Shown here piece after piece: positions 43,077 through 49,041 of a DNA stretch of 49,041 bases. This DNA is from Serratia sp. DD3 (GTDB taxonomy: Bacteria > Pseudomonadota > Gammaproteobacteria > Enterobacterales > Enterobacteriaceae), in assembly GCF_000496755.2 (NCBI RefSeq), contig NZ_AYKS02000077.1:1-49041 (forward strand). Reading direction: 5' to 3'. The notes beneath the pieces are model-generated. The model ran no database searches. It was not told where the DNA came from and was given only the letters and a program-made list of their open reading frames with translations. Made by a program: the position numbers and the translations under genes. Numbering within the stretch: position 1 is the first letter of the stretch; each line of letters opens with the position of its first letter.

Positions 43077-43352
43077 ATGTTTGATTTAGTTTTTAGCCCA
43101 TCCGGCCTGATGTCCATCGTGATGGGGGGAGTAGCCGCATTATTGGGTTTGTGGGTCTGGTTTTTGGTTAACCGTGCGAGCGTGCGTGCCAATGAGCAGA
43201 TTGTTTTGTTGCAACAGATTGTTGAACAACAGCGTCAACAAACTACGCTATTGAAAATGCAGTTGCAGGGTAATCAGGGCGAAGATAGGCACCATGATGA
43301 TGATGAGCTCAACCCCGCATTAAGCTATAAAGACGTTATCCCGGAGCGTTAA
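43077..43352 (+). CDS. yebO: YebO-like single-pass membrane protein
   Basis: 91 residues. One transmembrane helix (VMGGVAALLGLWVWFLVNRA) is followed by a coiled-coil-prone, Gln-rich stretch (NEQIVLLQQIVEQQRQQ) and an acidic, His-containing tail. FLVNRASVRANEQIVLL matches E. coli YebO (INRASSRTNEQIELL). Function unknown. ATG 43077 has AAGG about seven bases upstream; the TTG at 43071 is too close to it. In E. coli yebO adjoins yobF-cspC, here 4 kb away. Confidence 0.75.
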   Translation: MFDLVFSPSGLMSIVMGGVAALLGLWVWFLVNRASVRANEQIVLLQQIVEQQRQQTTLLKMQLQGNQGEDRHHDDDELNPALSYKDVIPER

Positions 43353-43523
43353 CCAGTTCGACTTATTTCACGTATTTATTGCCTCTTACCGAGTTAAATG
43401 CTAAAAAATTGCCATAGATAAAATTATTAATTGGTAATAGCCATAAATGGCTTGATGTTCAATGTGATGGCTATACCAAGTGGTTAGGTCGAGTAACGTA
43501 GCCGATGGTCGGAAGAGGTATGA

Positions 43524-44528
43524 ATGAAGAAGAATAATAAATATTACGATGCCAGCAAGGCGCATCATACCCCTTGGGGGTTTACCAATCCTGAACCATC
43601 ACTGCGTAAAGCTGGGGATCTCAAACGTTGGCAGGATCAACGTAAAAAGCAGGGGCTGCCCAAACCGCCACAAGCGGGGTATGAACAATTTATCCAACAG
43701 TGGTGGCAAGCCGCCGATCTCAGTGGTGATCATGATAGCATTTGGTGGCTGGGGCATGCCTCTATACTGCTGCGCTTGGGGGGCCGTTATGTGTTAATTG
43801 ATCCGGTGCTGTCATCACGGGCATCACCGGTGAATTTTTATGGCCCAAAGCGTAAAACACCCCCGCCGTTAACAGTGCAACAATTACCAACGATAGATGT
43901 GGTGCTTATTTCACATAACCATTATGACCACCTGGATCGATTGACCATCAGTGAACTGACCAAACGTTTTCGCGGTATTACCTTTGTTGTTCCTTTGGGG
44001 CTTAAGCAGTGGTTTAGTCATTATCCCGCTAAGCGGGTGGTTGAATTGGACTGGTGGGATAGTTTCACGCTGGATACAACCACGTTTTATGCGACACCAG
44101 CACGCCATTGGAGTATGCGTACCCCTTGGGATCATAACCATTCGCTATGGTGTGGTTGGGTGATACACCACCCTGAATTACGTTTTTATTTCACCGGAGA
44201 TACTGGCTACAGTGAGCGATTGGTAGAAATAGGCACCCGTCTTGGGCCGTTCGATATTGCTGCCTTGCCCATTGGAGCCTATGCACCGAGGTGGTTTATG
44301 CAAGAGAAGCATATGGATCCCCAACACTCGGTGCGGTTATATCAACAATTAAATCAGCCCCGGGTTATTCCAATGCATTGGGGCGTTTTTGAATTAGCGG
44401 ATGAGTCGTTGGATGAACCTCCGCAGCAATTAATGCAGGCGTTAAGTGATGCAGGGCTGGAACAGCATAATTTTGATCTAATGAAGATTGGTCAGCGGCT
44501 CGACGTTAAGTGTGTTCCTAACGAATAG
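43524..44528 (+). CDS. Metallo-beta-lactamase-fold hydrolase, NAPE-PLD/RomA-like
   Basis: 334-residue MBL-fold protein. The zinc motif HNHYDHLD is near residue 132, with later metal ligands in TPARHWS, FTGDTGYS (Asp) and PMHWG (His). The N-terminal HHTPWGFTNPEPSLRKAGDLKRWQ and WWLGHASILLRLGG belong to the COG2220 group, which includes N-acylphosphatidylethanolamine phospholipase D and RomA. The substrate may be a phospholipid or lactone; this is unproven. No signal peptide is evident. Stand-alone. Confidence 0.88.
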   Translation: MKKNNKYYDASKAHHTPWGFTNPEPSLRKAGDLKRWQDQRKKQGLPKPPQAGYEQFIQQWWQAADLSGDHDSIWWLGHASILLRLGGRYVLIDPVLSSRASPVNFYGPKRKTPPPLTVQQLPTIDVVLISHNHYDHLDRLTISELTKRFRGITFVVPLGLKQWFSHYPAKRVVELDWWDSFTLDTTTFYATPARHWSMRTPWDHNHSLWCGWVIHHPELRFYFTGDTGYSERLVEIGTRLGPFDIAALPIGAYAPRWFMQEKHMDPQHSVRLYQQLNQPRVIPMHWGVFELADESLDEPPQQLMQALSDAGLEQHNFDLMKIGQRLDVKCVPNE

Positions 44529-44748
44529 GCTAAAGTTCGAATACCTTAGGTATTGCCAAGCCATTAACCACGGGGTGCATAATCGTGCTACGGATGGGTA
44601 TGATGCAGGCTGCCGATGATAAACATCTGCCTAACAGAAATCAAAATCTCATTTTTCCTGAAAACGCAGAATACTCAAAGAGTAACCGTATAGCTTAATG
44701 GGCAATATATTCGGCTTTTAAGACTTTTTCCTCATAGGGAGTGTGGGA

Positions 44749-45648
44749 ATGATTGAAGATATACGCTATTTGATCGTATTCGCGAAGATCGCCGAAGTTG
44801 GTTCTATTTCTGGTGGTGCGGAAGCCTTGGGTATATCGACGGCAACGGCTAGCCTGCATCTCTCCAAGCTGGAAAAGAGTTTATGCAGTGCACTGCTTTA
44901 TCGAAATACGCGCAAGCTGGTATTGACCCATGATGGCACTAGCCTTCTCGAAACGGCCAAGTCGATGCTGGAGTTGTACGAGAAAGGTGTCATCGAGTTT
45001 AAACGACGTTCCGTATCGACCAAGAAAAATCTGCGGATCTCTATTCCCGCTGTGTTTATCAACAGTGAATTTACTCGACACATCGCGACATTCATCAAAA
45101 AGCACCCGGAAATCATTTTGAGTATTTCCTGCGATGATAACCGCAATGACATCATTTCAGAGGGTATTGACGTCGCTTTCAGAATTGGCGAGCTGCCGGA
45201 TAGCTCATTGAAGGCGCGACACCTGTTTTTGTTGCCTCGCCGTGTCATTGCAGCTAAGGAATACCTGGCAGAATTCAAGTCAGCCACGCACCCTAGAGAC
45301 TTGGCACATATGAAGTGGATCGGTCTTACCATGCGGCCAAGCACACGACTATTCCGGCACAAGGAAAGCGGCGAAGAAGTAGAGATCAAATATACCCCAC
45401 ATATCCATGTGGACAATGTCGAGCTGTCCTATCAGCTTGCCAAGCTAAAGGTTGGATTAGCGGCACCACCGACTTACCTGAGTGATCAAGGGATCAGTAA
45501 CGGAGAGGTTATCGCCGTCCTACCAGAATGGACGCTGGAGCCACTGAGGGTATATGCAGTTTGGCCACTGAATATGTCTACCAGTAGTGCTGCCTATACC
45601 CTCATTAATGCCATCTATGACTCATTTAATTCAGGCTTGCAGAACTAG
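44749..45648 (+). CDS. LysR-type transcriptional regulator
   Basis: 299-residue LTTR. The N-terminal winged helix-turn-helix (residues about 3-62) is FAKIAEVGSISGGAEALGIS and following residues; the effector-binding periplasmic-protein-like domain starts near residue 90. GGGAG lies nine bases before ATG 44749; the GTG two codons upstream is inside this spacing. Its stop codon overlaps that of the convergent lysE-family gene (CTAG), so it is not the usual divergent regulator-target pair. Target unknown. Confidence 0.9.
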   Translation: MIEDIRYLIVFAKIAEVGSISGGAEALGISTATASLHLSKLEKSLCSALLYRNTRKLVLTHDGTSLLETAKSMLELYEKGVIEFKRRSVSTKKNLRISIPAVFINSEFTRHIATFIKKHPEIILSISCDDNRNDIISEGIDVAFRIGELPDSSLKARHLFLLPRRVIAAKEYLAEFKSATHPRDLAHMKWIGLTMRPSTRLFRHKESGEEVEIKYTPHIHVDNVELSYQLAKLKVGLAAPPTYLSDQGISNGEVIAVLPEWTLEPLRVYAVWPLNMSTSSAAYTLINAIYDSFNSGLQN

Positions 45649-46253
45649 TGAGCGGTGTAAAACTGCAAATAAAGCATGTAGAGGGCGGTTAAGATGAGCA
45701 TACCGCCCATGACGAGGTTGAAGATACGGATACGCAGTACGCTGTTGAGAATAATTGAGACTCGGTCTCCCAGTACAGCCCAAGCAGCGAGCGATAAGTA
45801 GCAGATGACGAAGTAAATAACGATGAAAGTGAACAGCGTAGTATGTGTCTGCGGGGTGGAAAATAGCACCGCGCCAGAAGCACAGGCAATCCAAGCTTTT
45901 GCGTTTAACCACTGGAGTAGGAAACCCTGTATGAAGTTGGGAACATCGCCTTTCTCCACGATCAGCTCAGGATGCGACGAGGCAATTTTGTAGCCGACAT
46001 AGATAATAAAAGCCGATCCAGCCATGGTGAGGTATTGGAAAAATACCTGATAGTTCTCAATCATCCCAATGAACCAAAAACCGACGAAAACCAGTAAAAG
46101 AGTGAAACCGATAGTCGCCCCAGAGACAAACGGCAAGGTCTGCCAGAAACCGTGGTTAGCACCAGAGGCAATGATCACCATATTTACCGGACCCGGTGAG
46201 ATAGACATGCTCAGTGCAAACATGCCCATTGCAAAAATCATCCCAAACTCCAT
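45645..46253 (-). CDS. LysE/RhtB family amino acid exporter
   Basis: 202-residue inner-membrane exporter with about six helices. It carries the family signature SISPGPVNMVIIASGANHGF near the N-terminus and FLLQWLNAKAWIACASG in the middle. It expels amino acids or homoserine-lactone-like compounds; substrate unknown. GGAG five bases before ATG. It overlaps the LysR gene tail to tail by 3 bp. A short frame (46272-46460) ends 19 bp upstream on the same strand. Confidence 0.92.
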   Translation of the reverse strand: MEFGMIFAMGMFALSMSISPGPVNMVIIASGANHGFWQTLPFVSGATIGFTLLLVFVGFWFIGMIENYQVFFQYLTMAGSAFIIYVGYKIASSHPELIVEKGDVPNFIQGFLLQWLNAKAWIACASGAVLFSTPQTHTTLFTFIVIYFVICYLSLAAWAVLGDRVSIILNSVLRIRIFNLVMGGMLILTALYMLYLQFYTAH

Positions 46254-46271
46254 TTTTTCTCCATGGTTTTA

Positions 46272-46460
46272 TTAAAATCCGGCCATCCCGACTTCGACAG
46301 CTTTAGCTAGACAAGCCGGCGTGACCAAGTTCTCCAGCGAGATAAAGTGGTTGGCATAGGCAGGCCGTTTTGCAGGTTTCGCAGCGCGTCCTTCCTCGGC
46401 GTTCTTGCTGAAGCCGGCAGATTGATAGGCGTGAAGGGATGATACAAAGGAAAGGTGCAT
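46272..46460 (-). CDS. Uncertain 62-residue frame upstream of the LysE gene
   Basis: Reads MHLSFVSSLHAYQSAGFSK at the start and AYANHFISLENLVTPACLA toward the end. Its GC content is visibly higher than that of the AT-rich DNA to its right, and it ends 18 bp before the exporter's ATG. It could be a small co-transcribed gene or the tail of a decayed gene. I do not recognise it and see no good RBS. Confidence 0.25.
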   Translation of the reverse strand: MHLSFVSSLHAYQSAGFSKNAEEGRAAKPAKRPAYANHFISLENLVTPACLAKAVEVGMAGF

Positions 46461-47463
46461 TGCATTAATAGGGGATAATCTAAAGCTGATTTAGATTTTT
46501 ACAACTTGACATACAGTGTTATACGGGGTGGCTAGTGGTGAAGATCGCTGTAACTTAAGGTTTTTGTCAAATAACTCGAATTATTTTGTATACACCTGTG
46601 ATACTTCAAATTGCTTGAAACGATTGTTGAGCCTGAGATACACGGTACAAGCGCACTTAGGGCGATCTGGCGGCGGGCTACGACCCTTTCAGCACGCTTT
46701 CCCTAATAACAGACTGGGTCAAGCAACTTCAAGTTATTCGGCTATATATAGCGCGTAATAGTGAGCAGCATAATTAAAACTCAGAAATAGCAATATTTTC
46801 CGCTAGTCAAAAGGGTTATTTCCAGCTGGTGGCGATGACTATTATCAACTCGATATTTAAAATCATTTATCTGCGGGCGGGCGCAATAACCACGGTTCAA
46901 ATGATATCAGAGGGATAAGCAGGTGGGTATCCGTGGCCATGCAAAGGAATATTTAGCACAACTGCACCTTGGCCATCGTTGAATTTAGAACATTTGTATG
47001 GTTATGCGTTAGTAGGCTGATCAGCAGAGTGATAGCTGACTGCAATCTACAGCAGATTGCGCAGGTACTAGCTTGTTATCGCTAGGGTTGATATGAAAAG
47101 CTCCGATCAGTACAGCATTCATCTGCCCGATCATCCAAATTCAAATGTTGTCATTAACACGTGATAATCATTCAAATTTTTTTACGCATTTTCTCTGTCA
47201 GAGTATTGCTCGATGGTTAAAAAGAATCGATATTGACATGGGGTGTGGAGGGTTAACAACGCGAGTAGAAGTGAAGTCTGGCATGTTTTCTTTACAAAGC
47301 AGAAAATAGCAAAGGCTTCAACCTCTTTTAACCTATTTAATCTATTATTGACCTTAACCGTTTTAAATATGTGCGACATGTCCATCAGTGATTAAAAATG
47401 GCTTGCCATCGTTTACAGAGTATGTAATAACGCACTTGGGTAAAAAGAGGTACAGTTCTGTAT
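46461..47463. other. About 1 kb of AT-rich DNA without convincing genes
   Basis: Short frames on both strands lack RBS and recognisable sequence. Fragments such as GATACTTCAAATTGCTTGAA (46599) and AGCAACTTCAAGTTATTCGG (46722) resemble dispersed TACTTCAAGTTGC-type repeats. The right end should hold the yobF-cspC promoter. The stretch looks like decayed or mobile-element-derived DNA. Confidence 0.4.
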
Positions 47464-47601
47464 ATGTGTGGCATTTTCAGTAAAGAAGTTCAGAGTAAAG
47501 ATGTTAGCGTTGAATATCGCTTCTCTGCCGATCCTGATCTTAGTGCCTCAGCAGTAACGACTCTAGTTTGTCTGTGTAACGCCCCTGGGCGGTTTAAATA
47601 A
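47464..47601 (+). CDS. yobF: YobF small stress protein
   Basis: 45-residue protein reading [20 protein letters not shown] and then SADPDLSA. This matches the start of E. coli YobF ([20 protein letters not shown]); the C-terminus differs. YobF is a heat- and stress-induced small protein encoded just upstream of cspC, exactly as here (19 bp gap). AGAGGT lies 12 bases before ATG, a rather long spacing. Confidence 0.88.
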   Translation: MCGIFSKEVQSKDVSVEYRFSADPDLSASAVTTLVCLCNAPGRFK

Positions 47602-47620
47602 TCTAAAGGAAATACTCAAG

Positions 47621-47830
47621 ATGGCAAAGATCAAAGGTCAAGTGAAGTGGTTCAACGAGTCTAAAGGCTTCGGTTTCATCACCCCGGCTGATGGCAGCAA
47701 AGACGTGTTCGTACACTTCTCTGCAATTCAGGGTAATGGCTTCAAAACCCTGGCAGAAGGCCAAAACGTTGAATTCGAAATCCAAGATGGCCAGAAAGGC
47801 CCATCTGCAGTAAACGTTACTGCTATCTAA
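47621..47830 (+). CDS. cspC: Cold-shock domain protein CspC
   Basis: 69-residue RNA chaperone. By my comparison it is identical to E. coli CspC except for one Ala-to-Ser change near the end (KGPSAVNV). CspC stabilises rpoS and stress mRNAs and is constitutive at 37 C in E. coli. RNP1 KGFGFITP and RNP2 VFVHFSAI are present. AAAGGA lies before the ATG. Likely co-transcribed with yobF and ended by a strong terminator. Confidence 0.97.
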   Translation: MAKIKGQVKWFNESKGFGFITPADGSKDVFVHFSAIQGNGFKTLAEGQNVEFEIQDGQKGPSAVNVTAI

Positions 47831-47846
47831 TCAGCGCAAGCTGTAC

Positions 47847-47875
47847 AAAAAACCCGCATAACGTGCGGGTTTTTT
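47847..47875 (+). terminator. cspC terminator
   Basis: Twelve-bp stem AAAAAACCCGCA / TGCGGGTTTTTT with a 5-nt loop: a classic rho-independent, bidirectional signal. Confidence 0.92.
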
Positions 47876-47947
47876 CGTATCTGCCGCCTAAGTTTATTGC
47901 CAGGCTGCTGGATGATGAACTTAGCCAAAGCAGACTCTCTCATCATC

Positions 47948-48637
47948 TTACTGATTGATAATAATACCAGAATACTGATTACGACCTTTGATCCCCGGGT
48001 GTGTTGGGTCTTGTTCACGCCGATGACTATTACGCCGATAACTGGTGTATTTAAAGCGCCTGGCAAGGGCCGGGTCGTCATTGGGGGTACAGATAGTGCA
48101 ACTGCCCACCCGGTCGACGGCCGCAAATCCCAACGCGGTGAGTTTAGCTTCAGCAATAGCGGCCAAATCCAGGTGGCGATAGCTCGGGCTGATCATGGTA
48201 GCGGGGAAGGGCAAGAGTTGTTGAAAATTATTGATAAGATCTTCGTTCACCTCATAACAGCAAACACCTGCCGCCGGGCCGATAGCCGCTACCCAGTTAC
48301 TGGTACTGTCCTCCAGGCTAATACGCTGAGCCATCTGTTCCAAAATACCCTCCAGCAGACCGCGCCAACCCGCATGTACCACTGCAATGGCTTGGCCATC
48401 TTTACGGCAGAAGATCACCGGCAGGCAATCAGCGGTTAATACGCTGAGCAAGATCCCTGGTTCTCGGGTAAAAAAGCCATCGGCTTCACCACAGGCTTGC
48501 AAAGGGTGGTGAACATCGACAATACGCGTACCATGTACCTGCTTGGTTGCGGGCCTAGTGCTGCAATATGGTTGTAAAGGTATTGGCAGTTGGGCACTTT
48601 TACTGCCGAAACCATGAGTGACGCCAGGAATTGTTCT
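47948..48637 (-). pseudogene. YfiH-family (laccase-domain) gene, 5' end lost to an IS
   Basis: Reading upstream of the first available TTG start (48502), the frame continues as family sequence: IPGVTHGFGSKSAQLPIPLQ, then TKQVHGTRIVDVHHPLQACG, TADCLPVIFC, VHAGWRGLLEGILEQM and YTSYRRNSHRREQ. Cys and His of the zinc site (TADCLPV, HAGWRG) are intact. The family oxidises purine nucleosides or edits peptidoglycan (YfiH/PgeF). The frame reaches the insertion sequence end at 48638, so only about 10-15 N-terminal codons and the start are missing. No ATG, GTG or TTG lies in frame between the IS stop and 48502. Probably a second YfiH paralogue, now dead or N-truncated. Confidence 0.75.
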
Positions 48638-49041
48638 TGACCCGCCATCTCCAGACAGCTTTTGTATCTTAAGTTAACGATGCCCGCTGGCGTCGGTATT
48701 CTCTCGGGGAGTGATATCCCAACGCACTATGCGGATGACTTTCATTGTAATGATTGAACGCCGCCGCAAGATTCTGCAGTGCCGTTCTCACATTCGGTTT
48801 TGGCATGAACGCGATGTAGTCTTCCTTCATCGTTTTCACGAACCGCTCTGCCATTCCGTTACTTTGCGGGCTACTTACTGCTGTTGTACACGGTTCCAGA
48901 TTCAACTCTCTGGCGAACTTCCTTGTGTCATGCGCGGTGTACGCTGAACCGTTATCCGTCAGCCACTGCACCGGTTTAGCCGGAAGACTGTCACCGAAGC
49001 GCTTTTCCACGGCTCTCAGCATCACATCCTGAACAGTAATG
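48638..49041 (-). mobile_element. IS3-family (IS2-group) insertion sequence, right end, partial
   Basis: The end is set at TGACCCGCCATCTCCAGACA (48638), which resembles the IS2 terminal repeat (TGG...CCAGACA) and starts with TG as IS3-family ends do. The element continues past the right window edge, so the other terminal repeat and target duplication cannot be checked. Confidence 0.75.
48669..49041 (-). CDS. IS3-family transposase OrfB, C-terminal part (partial)
   Basis: Integrase-core transposase that cuts and joins the element ends. Visible are the second catalytic Asp (WLTDNGSAY), exactly 35 intervening residues, and the Glu (GMAERFVKT), i.e. the D-D(35)E pattern. Then comes the IS3-family tail [19 protein letters not shown]. 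Close to IS2 OrfB (SALGYRSPREYLRQRA). The frame stays open through 49041 ([16 protein letters not shown]), so the ATG near 49025 is internal; the first Asp and OrfA lie outside the window. Confidence 0.92.
   Translation of the reverse strand, partial: ITVQDVMLRAVEKRFGDSLPAKPVQWLTDNGSAYTAHDTRKFARELNLEPCTTAVSSPQSNGMAERFVKTMKEDYIAFMPKPNVRTALQNLAAAFNHYNESHPHSALGYHSPREYRRQRASLT

Noticed and set aside
46516..47385. Frames at 46516-46758 (+) and 47182-47385 (-)
   Set aside because: No RBS, composition of random AT-rich DNA, no motif.
43353..47463. mgrB next to the yebO-like gene or yobF
   Set aside because: I looked for the conserved small-protein pattern ending in NQFIPW and found nothing similar on either strand.
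48436..48648. 70-residue minus-strand frame beginning MAGQEQFLASLMVSAV
   Set aside because: It runs out of frame over YfiH-family sequence; its ATG lies inside the insertion sequence end.

Overview
The window looks like a chromosomal segment of an enteric gammaproteobacterium, most probably a Yersinia. Pointers are: a tRNA-Asn whose 3' end carries the 17-bp att sequence known from the Yersinia high-pathogenicity island; complete put, ast, mgtCB, cbpAM and yobF-cspC blocks with proteins close to their Enterobacteriaceae counterparts; a giant type V autotransporter; and a second Hha/YmoA-like protein. Species cannot be fixed from the sequence alone.

Layout. (1) 1-10259: the 3' part of a very large autotransporter gene, open at the left edge. 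It consists of four tandem passenger repeats (three of exactly 1881 bp, one of 1845 bp), a non-repeat stalk and a C-terminal beta-barrel. (2) 10.4-12.1 kb: tRNA-Asn with an unoccupied att site, mtfA, a repeat- and hairpin-rich spacer, ydcH. (3) 12.4-16.4 kb: a four-gene unit with a kynurenine-formamidase-like hydrolase, a RidA protein, an aromatic-type aminotransferase and an amino acid permease. It is preceded by a candidate promoter and twin palindromes, and its pathway is not obvious. (4) 16.4-20.2 kb: a 40-residue membrane micro-protein, a GlsB/YeaQ protein, a quinone oxidoreductase, a voltage-gated K+ channel-like protein with a zinc-ribbon tail, and a CspE-like cold-shock protein. (5) 20.2-24.9 kb: mgtC-mgtB with possible leader peptides, then uspC. 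(6) 25.1-31.6 kb: an Hha-like gene and the divergent putA/putP proline system, with PutA-type GTTGCA sites between them. (7) 31.8-34.0 kb: phoH behind a Pho-box-like element, then chaC. (8) 34.1-40.6 kb: the arginine succinyltransferase operon astCADBE behind an ArgR-like palindrome. (9) 40.6-43.4 kb: a MarA/SoxS/Rob-like regulator, another micro-protein, cbpA-cbpM and a yebO-like gene. (10) 43.5-47.5 kb: a metallo-beta-lactamase-fold protein, a LysR regulator and a LysE exporter in convergent overlap, then about 1 kb of AT-rich DNA without convincing genes. (11) 47.46-49.04 kb: yobF-cspC, then a YfiH-family (laccase-domain) gene cut off at its start by an IS3-family (IS2-group) insertion sequence running off the right edge.

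Functionally, the centre of the window is a nitrogen and carbon scavenging zone. PutP imports proline and PutA oxidises it to glutamate. AstCADBE converts arginine to glutamate, ammonia and succinate. The 12.4-16.4 kb unit probably takes up and transaminates an aromatic or formylated amino acid. Around it lie stress and starvation genes: Mg2+ (mgtCB), phosphate (phoH), cold shock (two csp genes), universal stress (uspC), glutathione turnover (chaC) and nucleoid or chaperone factors (hha-like, cbpAM). Starts were moved inward from the longest reading frame wherever a ribosome binding site and family alignment agreed; the reason is given in each entry.
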